DNA of 16,297 nucleotides from Cyanobacteria bacterium HKST-UBA02 (GTDB lineage Bacteria; Cyanobacteriota; Vampirovibrionia; Obscuribacterales; Obscuribacteraceae): contig JAGQHH010000252.1 of the NCBI GenBank assembly GCA_020431945.1, positions 1-16,297 on the forward strand. The letters are read 5' to 3'. A model generated the notes under the pieces. It worked only from the letters and a program-made list of their open reading frames with translations. It ran no database searches and was not told where the DNA came from. A program made the position numbers and the translations under genes. Positions 5,646 to 11,521 of the stretch are shown piece by piece. How positions within the stretch are numbered: position 1 is the first letter of the stretch; the number at the start of each line of letters is the position of its first letter.

Positions 5646-7202
5646 TCAGAGAATGTCGAAAGTCTCGCGCACCGCCGGCACCACCACATCCCAGCCCAGA
5701 GCTTCATGGATGCGGTCGCGCAGCGCCGTGAGACTGTCCGGATCGCCGTGGACGACCAGGGTCTTCCGCGGCTTGATCTTGAACTGGCGCAGCCACCAGA
5801 GGATGTCCTCATAGTCGGCATGGCCGGAATAGTCGGACATGAACTCGATCTTGGCGCGCACCTTCAGCTGCTTGCCCTGGACATAGACCGTCTTCGGACA
5901 GGGAGCCGGGCACTTGCCCACCGATGCCGGCGGGTTGTCCGTGAAGCGAACCAGGGACTGACCGAGAGTACCGGTGCCCTGGTAGCCCACGAAGACCACC
6001 GTGTTGTTCTGTCCAGAGAGCCGGCGCTGCAAGTGACTGACGATCCGCCCGCCGTTGGCCATGCCGCTGGAGCCGATGATGATCACGGGCTCAGATGCAG
6101 GGTTCTGCAGGGCCATGGAGTCCTTCCACTCGCGGCAGATAGCGAAGCGCTTGGTGGCGAACGGATCCTTGCCCGCGGCGAAGACCTTGCGGGTCTCGGC
6201 GTTGAGGATGTCCTTGTGCTTGCGGTGGATCTCGGTAGCGGTCACCGACATGCGGCCGTCCAGGAAAACCGGCAGCTCGGGAATCGCTCCGGACTCCATG
6301 AGCTGACGCAAGTCATCCAGAACCACCTGGACACGACCGACAGCGAAGGCCGGGATGAGAATCACCCCATAACCGTTCCGCCCGTCTTTCACTTTGGCAC
6401 GCTCGTAACCTTCATTGACGATGCGAGCCAGCTCGACCAGACGATCCCGCTTGAGATGCGTCTTGTTGCCATAGGTGGACTCGGTGATCAGGAAGTCGGC
6501 ACCGCGTACCGGAGCGAGCTCACGCAGGAGCGCCATCTTGCGCCGACCGATATTGCCGGTGAAGCAGAGGGTCCGCTTCTGACCGCCGGTGCCGAGATCC
6601 AGGTTGACCACGGCGGCGCCGAGGATATGTCCGGCTTCGGTGAAAGTGACTGCGATCCCGGGAGCCAGCTCGGTGCGCGTGTCGTAGTCGATGGTCGAGA
6701 GGTAGGCCAGGGAAGCTTCCGCCTCCTTCTGGGTGTAGAGCGGCTGTTTCGAAGGCGCTTCACGGGTTTGAGCCTGGTCGCTCTCAGCCGCGGCCTTCGC
6801 CTGCCGCTTGTTGAATCGCCGGGCCTGCTCTTCCTGCAGGTAACCGCTGTCCGGCAAGAGGATCTTGACCAGGTCGGCGGTGGCCGGCGTGCAGTAGACT
6901 TTGCCCCGGAATCCATCCTTGACGAGCTTGGGCAGATAACCGGAGTGGTCGATATGAGCGTGGCTCATGATGACGAAATCAACGTCCCCGGGCTTGATGC
7001 CGCGGGGCATGCGGTTGCTGAAATCGGTGCGACGGTTCTCCATGTGCATACCGACATCGAGCAGGAAACGCGTGGTCTTGTCGCCCTGCGTGTACTCGAT
7101 GAGGTTGAGGGAGCCCGTGACACCACCGGCAGCGCCAAGAACGTGAAGCTTGATTAGCGGCTTACCCGACCGGGCAAGCCTTTTTTGTTCTCTTTTGTTC
7201 AT
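5646..7202 (-). CDS. Beta-CASP metallo-beta-lactamase-fold ribonuclease (YSH1/CPSF73-like family)
   Basis: This zinc-dependent RNA-processing nuclease of the bacterial CPSF-73-like group has 518 residues from the chosen start. Seen in order are the motif 1 strand FLLDVG, motif 2 SHAHIDH (about 80-86), motif 3 AGHILGA, motif 4 as FTGNIGR (Asn where Asp is usual), motif A ESTYGN, the beta-CASP segment IIIGSSGMANGGRI, motif B DYSGHADYE and motif C VVHGD near the end. No KH domain is visible. Two insertions stand out: a charged Ala/Gln/Lys stretch after EEQARRFNKRQ, and a Cys pair (KCPAPC) before motif B. The start at 7202 has GGAG nine bases upstream; a start at 7217 would add five residues but lacks a good site. 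It is first in an operon with the unknown gene at 5085-5624. The role is probably mRNA or rRNA processing in the cytoplasm. Confidence 0.9.
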   Translation of the reverse strand: MNKREQKRLARSGKPLIKLHVLGAAGGVTGSLNLIEYTQGDKTTRFLLDVGMHMENRRTDFSNRMPRGIKPGDVDFVIMSHAHIDHSGYLPKLVKDGFRGKVYCTPATADLVKILLPDSGYLQEEQARRFNKRQAKAAAESDQAQTREAPSKQPLYTQKEAEASLAYLSTIDYDTRTELAPGIAVTFTEAGHILGAAVVNLDLGTGGQKRTLCFTGNIGRRKMALLRELAPVRGADFLITESTYGNKTHLKRDRLVELARIVNEGYERAKVKDGRNGYGVILIPAFAVGRVQVVLDDLRQLMESGAIPELPVFLDGRMSVTATEIHRKHKDILNAETRKVFAAGKDPFATKRFAICREWKDSMALQNPASEPVIIIGSSGMANGGRIVSHLQRRLSGQNNTVVFVGYQGTGTLGQSLVRFTDNPPASVGKCPAPCPKTVYVQGKQLKVRAKIEFMSDYSGHADYEDILWWLRQFKIKPRKTLVVHGDPDSLTALRDRIHEALGWDVVVPAVRETFDIL

Positions 7203-7263
7203 CTGGGTAGTCTCCATATGAGCTCGACATCGACCCGCCCCTGTGGCGCTGGCCGATGAAGGC

Positions 7264-7322
7264 TCTGTTGCTCAGCGGTCGTCTATGACCGAAAAAAACC
7301 AAAGGTGCTCGAGAGCAACGGA
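7264..7322. repeat. Two-stem inverted repeat upstream of the beta-CASP operon
   Basis: An outer 10-bp stem (7264-7273 with 7313-7322, core GTTGCTC/GAGCAAC, one G-U pair) encloses a 5-bp hairpin CGGTC/GACCG (7276-7291). It lies 60-120 bp before the start of the minus-strand RNase gene and could be part of its leader RNA. Confidence 0.4.
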
Positions 7323-7386
7323 TGTGAAAGCAGTCTGGTGCTAAAACAAAAAACTCATTGGAAAAGAAACGAAGTTACTCCAGAAC

Positions 7387-7430
7387 CTAACAAGCTCTTC
7401 TTTCTTGCTGCAAGGCTCAAAGCTTGTTAG
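7387..7430. repeat. 10-bp perfect inverted repeat
   Basis: CTAACAAGCT (7387-7396) and AGCTTGTTAG (7421-7430) pair perfectly around a 24-base loop that itself holds CTTG/CAAG. There is no adjacent T tract on the plus strand. The stretch is AT-richer than the neighbouring genes. Its function is unknown: a structured RNA, a protein-binding site or a remnant. Confidence 0.4.
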
Positions 7431-7481
7431 ATGCTTAAGCCTGGCTGCGCCCGGGACCGAAAGACTGTTCAAAAGTAGCGC

Positions 7482-7557
7482 AATCGCGATACCACTTGAC
7501 AATAAAACCCCAAAACCCTGCTTGCGCGAGTTGTCAACATGAAACAGCTTCGCGATT
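7482..7557. repeat. Nested inverted repeats in the 7.2-7.9 kb spacer
   Basis: AATCGCGA (7482-7489) pairs with TCGCGATT (7550-7557), and inside it TTGACAA (7496-7502) pairs with TTGTCAA (7531-7537). Both are perfect and concentric, with unequal internal gaps of 6 and 12. The rest of the roughly 700-bp spacer (7203-7909) shows no convincing gene. The last 50 bases hold the leader and AGGGAG site of the rhomboid gene. Confidence 0.4.
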
Positions 7558-7909
7558 AGAGACAGAAAATCAGAATCAGGCGCCCCATGAAAAGAATGAT
7601 CAGTAAAAAAGCTCCAGATAAGCACTCATGAGCTTTCTACAGGTTGTTTTAAGAAGCATCGACTTTGTAGGTTGTACACGTTCAATTTTCCAACTTCAGC
7701 TTTGCGAGTTACACACGGTCCCTGAGAAAGCTCTCCGGCACATTCAAGAATAAGCACAGGTCAGCGCGCTGATTGTCATAAGCCGCCCTTAGTGCTGCCG
7801 TCCGTGCCCTCGCAACTGTTACTTCAACCGGCTCATGACAGAGCCAATCCCAAGCAGGACACACGCAGTTCGTTAGCGGTGTCTGCAAGAACTATAGGGA
7901 GACTCAAAA

Positions 7910-8650
7910 ATGTTTCCGCTCAAAGACAACCTCCGTTGCCTGACTTTCCCCATTGTCACGGTCATCCTGGTCGCTCTCAACTGCGTTGCTTTCGTGCTTG
8001 AGGCGAACATGATCAACACCAGTGGGCCCGCTTCCCTGATGAACTGGACCCTCGTTCCGAGCCAGTTCATCGACGCCTTCAGCACCGGCGATCCGGCAGC
8101 TCTGGCACATGCAGTCAAGACGATGTTCGCAGCGATGTTCCTCCACGGTGGCGTCATGCACCTGGTAGGCAACATGGTCTTCCTCTTCGTCTTCGGACGC
8201 GCGATGGAAGCCCGTCTGGGCCGCTTCCACTTCCTGGTTTTCTACCTGATCTCCGGTGTTGTCGCGGCTCTCGTCCACATCGCCAGCGATCCGACCAGCG
8301 CGACTCCGATGCTTGGCGCCTCCGGTGCCATCTCCGGCGTCCTCGGCGGCTATCTGCTGCTCTGGCCGAAGGCTAAGATCACCTCCTACGTTCCGCCGAT
8401 CTTCATCGTGCAGATCTGGGCGTGGTGGTTCCTGGCTGCCTGGTTCGTCCTCCAGATCCTCCCCGTGATGTCTGCCTCTGGCGGCGCCGGCGGTGGTGTT
8501 GCCTACTGGGCGCACATCGGCGGCTATGTCATCGGCTTCATCTGGGCTGGTGCCGTGAAGCTCGTCAAGCCGGTCACGGATGTGTGCTACATCCCGGTCC
8601 CGGACTGCGACACCGACACCAAGAAGGACGTCGAGGAAAAGGACAGTTAA
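7910..8650 (+). CDS. Rhomboid-family intramembrane serine protease
   Basis: Rhomboids cleave membrane proteins within the lipid bilayer using a Ser-His dyad. The 246 residues show about six membrane helices. The first is at 13-32 after MFPLKDN. The family motif HLVGNMVFLFVFG lies at 84-96, the catalytic Ser138 sits in GASGAISG, and the catalytic His202 in AHIGGYVIG. A hydrophilic tail with Asp, Lys and Glu (about 225-246) probably lies in the cytoplasm or outside. Both catalytic residues are present, so it should be active. The substrate cannot be told from the sequence. The start has AGGGAG at good spacing. Codons end in C very often, more so than in the neighbours, which hints at strong expression. 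It is a single-gene unit with its own terminator and a long structured upstream spacer. Confidence 0.93.
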   Translation: MFPLKDNLRCLTFPIVTVILVALNCVAFVLEANMINTSGPASLMNWTLVPSQFIDAFSTGDPAALAHAVKTMFAAMFLHGGVMHLVGNMVFLFVFGRAMEARLGRFHFLVFYLISGVVAALVHIASDPTSATPMLGASGAISGVLGGYLLLWPKAKITSYVPPIFIVQIWAWWFLAAWFVLQILPVMSASGGAGGGVAYWAHIGGYVIGFIWAGAVKLVKPVTDVCYIPVPDCDTDTKKDVEEKDS

Positions 8651-8651
8651 T

Positions 8652-8671
8652 AGATAGCCCCAGGGCTATCT
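8652..8671 (+). repeat. 3' hairpin directly after the rhomboid stop
   Basis: AGATAGCCC and GGGCTATCT form a near-perfect palindrome with almost no loop, beginning two bases after the stop codon. No T tract follows, so it is more likely to be an RNA-stabilising hairpin ahead of the true terminator. Confidence 0.5.
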
Positions 8672-8677
8672 GTGGGA

Positions 8678-8737
8678 GGGAAGGCACGGTACACAGGGTC
8701 CTCGCGATTCTGGTGCCGTGCCTTCTCATCTCTTTTC
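8678..8737 (+). terminator. Terminator of the rhomboid gene
   Basis: A stem of about 15 bp (8678-8692 with 8713-8727, core AAGGCACGG/CCGTGCCTT, two G-U pairs) has a 20-base loop and is followed by the T-rich ATCTCTTTTCTCC. It separates the rhomboid gene from the GDPD operon 40-100 bp downstream. Confidence 0.72.
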
Positions 8738-8777
8738 TCCTCTCTTCGCTCTTTTCGCACTTTTTAGGGGCAAAATC

Positions 8778-9620
8778 ATGATCGACAGCATCAATGCGAA
8801 CCGCTTGAAGCTGCCCCTGACCGGTGTGACGCCTGGACGTCCACTGATAATCGGTCACCGGGGAGCGGCAAGCCATTTTCCGGAAAACACCATTCCGGCT
8901 TTTCTAGCCGCCATCAGGACAGGCGCTAACGCAATCGAGCTCGACGTGAGGCTCACCAGAGATGGTGCTCTAGTCGTGATTCACGACGAGACTGTCGACC
9001 GGACCACCAGTGGCTCGGGTCGCATCTCGGAGCTGACTCTGGCTCAGGTAAAAGCCCTCGATGCCGGCTACTGCTTTTCTCCCGATCAGGGAAGGACCTT
9101 TCCATTCCGGAACCGGAACGTCCGCGTGCCGACCCTTGCCGAGGTACTCTCGGCAACGGAGGGTACGATGATCTTCCTGGAGCTCAAGGGCTCGAGCCGC
9201 AAGCTGGCAGACGCTGTCATCGCTTGCCTGATCGAGACCAAAGCCCTTGACCGCGTCCTCATCCAGACCATCGGCGCCAGCCACGGTCTCGCCCGCTATC
9301 TTCGCAAGAAAGACAGGCGCTTGCTTGTCGGGCATTCCTGCTTCGAAATCGGACTCTTCTTCGCCCTTTCGGTCCTCCACCTGGAGAGACTCTTCAAGCC
9401 GCGTGGACCGAGTTTCGAGATTCCACCCAGGAAATTCGGACTCTCTTTCTTGAGCCCATTCTTCGTAAGGCGGGCCCAGAAAGCAGGTGTCAGCGTGATC
9501 GTATGGACGGTCGACGATCAGCCCACCCTGAGCAAATGCATGGACCTGGCAATCGATGGTGTGATCACCAACGACCCGGCCCGGACCCAGAAGCTCAAAA
9601 CGACCGCATTTCAACTATGA
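8778..9620 (+). CDS. Glycerophosphodiester phosphodiesterase (GDPD family)
   Basis: The enzyme hydrolyses glycerophosphodiesters to glycerol-3-phosphate and an alcohol, recycling phospholipid head groups. The 280 residues form the usual TIM-barrel set: GHRGAASHFPENT (His27, Arg28, Glu37, Asn38), ELDVRLTRDG (Glu54, Asp56), HDETVDRTTSGSG (His69), FLELKG (Glu135), then IVWTVDD (about 241-247) and DGVITNDP (260-267). All catalytic and calcium-ligand positions of the family are present. There is no signal peptide, so it is probably cytoplasmic, like UgpQ. A somewhat hydrophobic insert near 186-205 could touch the membrane. The ATG at 8778 has AGGGG eight bases upstream; a GTG at 8718 falls inside the rhomboid terminator and is rejected. 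It leads a three-gene operon with two membrane proteins. Confidence 0.92.
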   Translation: MIDSINANRLKLPLTGVTPGRPLIIGHRGAASHFPENTIPAFLAAIRTGANAIELDVRLTRDGALVVIHDETVDRTTSGSGRISELTLAQVKALDAGYCFSPDQGRTFPFRNRNVRVPTLAEVLSATEGTMIFLELKGSSRKLADAVIACLIETKALDRVLIQTIGASHGLARYLRKKDRRLLVGHSCFEIGLFFALSVLHLERLFKPRGPSFEIPPRKFGLSFLSPFFVRRAQKAGVSVIVWTVDDQPTLSKCMDLAIDGVITNDPARTQKLKTTAFQL

Positions 9621-9630
9621 GAGGCTATCC

Positions 9631-10362
9631 ATGGACTTTCTCTTCATAATCGCCCTCGTGGCCCTCGCTGTCCTGCCCTGGGCGCTCAAGATCGCCTATG
9701 ACTCCACCAGGCAGGTCGTCTTCACCGGAGAGCTCATTCCATCCAACCACAAGCTCTCCGACATCGGGCTCAAGAGCGGTGCTCGCTACTGCTGGCTCGA
9801 CGTGCCCGGAATTGGAATGCTCCTGGCCGAGATCGATCCGGTCAAGTTCGAGCTCCTCAACCTCTGTCAGCCGACGGTTCAGGTCACTGTCACCAGACAC
9901 CTCCTGGGCAAGCCCCGGGTGGAGTCGGTAGCCTGGCCCGGCGAAACGCCCCAGTCGGCCGATCGCACCAATCGCGGTCTTTTCCTCTCGGTTTTCTACC
10001 TGCTTGCCGGGCTCGCCATGCTGGTCATCGGTCATGAGTGGGCAGGCACTGCTCGCGAGATCTGGGCGAACTACTGGTCCGCAGGCGCTCTGGCGCTCTC
10101 GGGCTATGTCCTGATGCTCTACGACCAGAGGAAACTCGAGATCTCGAAGGATACTCAGGCTCGCATCCTCTTCCTGCCTCTGGGCAAGGGAAGGCTGTCC
10201 CTGATCATCCTCCTTGTTCTCTGCCTGGCCGGCACCCTGGCACTGTTCACCTGGGTCAATATTCTTACGCTCATTCTCGGCATCCACACGGCTTTCGCCG
10301 CCGGATCCCTGAGCGCCATTCTGTCCAGGGCAGGCAAACCTGCCGAAAACAAAGCCGCATAA
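9631..10362 (+). CDS. Multi-pass membrane protein, unknown function
   Basis: The gene encodes 243 residues. An N-terminal helix (1-20) is followed by a soluble segment of about 95 residues (25-118) that contains strand-like sequence (TRQVVFTGELIPS, YCWLDVPGIGMLLAEID, QVTVTRHLLGKPRV). Four further helices lie at about 120-138, 150-166, 187-206 and 208-232, and the tail is short and basic. The soluble part between helices 1 and 2 is the likely working or binding domain. No motif identifies it. It starts 10 bp after the GDPD stop with GAGAGG as ribosome-binding site, so it is co-translated with GDPD and followed by another small membrane protein. A role in lipid or envelope metabolism is an inference from that context only. 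Confidence 0.7.
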   Translation: MDFLFIIALVALAVLPWALKIAYDSTRQVVFTGELIPSNHKLSDIGLKSGARYCWLDVPGIGMLLAEIDPVKFELLNLCQPTVQVTVTRHLLGKPRVESVAWPGETPQSADRTNRGLFLSVFYLLAGLAMLVIGHEWAGTAREIWANYWSAGALALSGYVLMLYDQRKLEISKDTQARILFLPLGKGRLSLIILLVLCLAGTLALFTWVNILTLILGIHTAFAAGSLSAILSRAGKPAENKAA

Positions 10363-10380
10363 CGGAAAGCGCAGGTCGCC

Positions 10381-10653
10381 ATGAAACATCTGGGAACCTC
10401 CCTCCTCTACGGAGGCATTATTTCCACACTTGTGGCGTCATCGTACATCCTCGTCAGGCTCGCTGAGCTGGTCACTGGCAATGCCCAGACAGATCCGCTC
10501 TCGATCTTCGGTGAGGCAGTCACGGTCTGGCTGGTCTTTACTCTGGTACTGACCATCCTGCTTCGTGACCTGCAGCTCTGGATCGACACCCGCAACAAAC
10601 CCCGTGAAAAACGGGACGACGACGAGAATAAGCCCGATCACCCACCATTCTGA
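10381..10653 (+). CDS. Small two-helix membrane protein, unknown function
   Basis: This encodes 90 residues with two hydrophobic helices (about 5-29 and 44-63). A highly charged cytoplasmic-type tail follows (NKPREKRDDDENKPDHPPF). It starts 18 bp after the preceding membrane-protein gene with a modest GCAGG site, and a terminator begins six bases after its stop, so it is the last gene of the GDPD operon. No family is recognised. It may form a complex with the 243-residue membrane protein, which is a guess from gene order. Confidence 0.62.
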   Translation: MKHLGTSLLYGGIISTLVASSYILVRLAELVTGNAQTDPLSIFGEAVTVWLVFTLVLTILLRDLQLWIDTRNKPREKRDDDENKPDHPPF

Positions 10654-10658
10654 ACCCG

Positions 10659-10706
10659 GACCGGAGAGCACCTGCCCCGAGCAGTTGTTCTCCGGTCTTT
10701 TTCTTT
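10659..10706 (+). terminator. Rho-independent terminator of the GDPD operon
   Basis: GACCGGAGA (10659-10667) pairs perfectly with TCTCCGGTC (10689-10697), with further partial pairing in the loop, and TTTTTCTTT follows. It starts six bases after the last stop codon of the operon. Confidence 0.88.
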
Positions 10707-10726
10707 CACGGCTATCTCTTATTTTC

Positions 10727-10751
10727 TATAGTACAACCGTTCTGCTATATT
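10727..10751 (+). promoter_or_regulatory. Probable promoter -10 elements for the creatininase-like gene
   Basis: Two -10-like hexamers sit between the upstream terminator and the ATG at 10761: TATAGT (10727-10732) and TATATT (10746-10751). The second leaves only nine bases before the ATG, so transcription from it would give a nearly leaderless mRNA. That agrees with the absence of a ribosome-binding site. The -35 regions are poor. Confidence 0.4.
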
Positions 10752-10760
10752 GCTGTAATC

Positions 10761-11492
10761 ATGGGAATCGAGCTCGAGAATCTGACCTGGAAAGAAGCCG
10801 AGAAAGCTCTGGCGGAACACCCTGTGGTGGTCATTCCCCTGGGGGGCAGCTTGAAAGAGCATGGGCTCCATCTGCCCCTCAATAACGACTGGATTCTTGC
10901 CGAGTATCTGAAAAATGAAGTGAGCAGACGACTGCCGGTTCTCCTAGCGCCGACCATCTCACACAGCTATTACCCGGCGATGGTGGACTATCCGGGCACG
11001 GTCAGTCTCAGCATCGAGACCGCTGCCGCCCTCATCGAAGAAATCTGCACGAGCCTCGGCCGTTTCGGACCGCGCAAGTTCTATATCCTCAACACAGGAA
11101 TCTCCACACAAAGACCCCTGGAACGGGCCAGAGAAAGACTGTCGGCAGCCGGCATCGAGCTCGCCTACACGGACCTGGACAGCTTCCTGGAACCCGTGGC
11201 CGAGACTTTCAGAGAACAGGCAGGGGGCAGTCATGCCGACGAGATCGAGACCTCGATGATGCTCCATATTGCACCGGATATAGTGCATCTTGAAAGAGCC
11301 GTTCCGGACTTTCACGGCGACGCTCCGGGTCCCTTGAGGCGAGATCTCGATCAAAGTCAGCCCGGAGTCTATAGCCCCACCGGCGCTTTCGGAGACCCCA
11401 CTCTGGCAACGGCCTGGAAAGGAGAGAAGTTGCTGACAGCCCTTGTCCAGGGGATCCTGGAAGATATACGAAAGCTATCTCTCGATCCTTAG
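10761..11492 (+). CDS. Creatininase-superfamily protein with altered metal site, probable pseudoenzyme
   Basis: The 243 residues have the overall pattern of the creatininase / MftE-like amidohydrolase fold: VVVIPLGG (22-29), HGLHLPLNND (34-43), DYPGTVSLS (76-84), FYILNTG (107-113) and HADEIETSMML (158-168). In creatininase the metals are held by Glu34, His36, Asp45, His120 and Glu122. Aligned by the shared HG pair, this protein has Lys32 at the first position, keeps His34 and Asp43, and carries NTGIST where NGHYEN or NGHGGN is normal, so the last two ligands are lost. A normal two-metal amidase activity therefore looks unlikely. It could be a structural or regulatory homologue. There is no Shine-Dalgarno site. 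It is followed 29 bp later by mutL. Confidence 0.78.
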   Translation: MGIELENLTWKEAEKALAEHPVVVIPLGGSLKEHGLHLPLNNDWILAEYLKNEVSRRLPVLLAPTISHSYYPAMVDYPGTVSLSIETAAALIEEICTSLGRFGPRKFYILNTGISTQRPLERARERLSAAGIELAYTDLDSFLEPVAETFREQAGGSHADEIETSMMLHIAPDIVHLERAVPDFHGDAPGPLRRDLDQSQPGVYSPTGAFGDPTLATAWKGEKLLTALVQGILEDIRKLSLDP

Positions 11493-11508
11493 CCCGGGCC
11501 TGGCGTGC

Positions 11509-11514
11509 TAAGAT
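11509..11514 (+). promoter_or_regulatory. -10-like hexamer immediately before mutL
   Basis: TAAGAT lies seven bases before the mutL ATG and there is no ribosome-binding site. The spacing would place the transcription start at or next to the A of ATG, as in leaderless genes. No good -35 is seen. Co-transcription from the upstream gene remains possible. Confidence 0.35.
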
Positions 11515-11521
11515 TTCGAGC

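Noticed and set aside
5706..7157. Long open frame opposite the beta-CASP RNase gene
   Set aside because: It is an antisense shadow of a clearly conserved gene in GC-rich DNA, with no motif of its own.
7276..7297. Hairpin CGGTC/GACCG next to an A/T run as a terminator
   Set aside because: The run is A on the plus strand, and on the minus strand the T run precedes the stem, so the order is wrong for termination on either strand.
7496..7530. TTGACA at 7496 as a -35 promoter box
   Set aside because: No acceptable -10 follows at 16-18 bases, and no gene starts nearby on the plus strand; the hexamer is better explained as part of an inverted repeat.
7341..7625. 94-residue open frame on the minus strand inside the long spacer
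   Set aside because: It has a GTG start without a ribosome-binding site, odd composition and no recognisable pattern, and it overlaps the inverted repeats; it is more likely chance.
8718..8777. In-frame GTG start that would extend GDPD by 20 residues
   Set aside because: The codons fall within the terminator of the rhomboid gene, and the ATG at 8778 has a good ribosome-binding site right at the family N-terminus.
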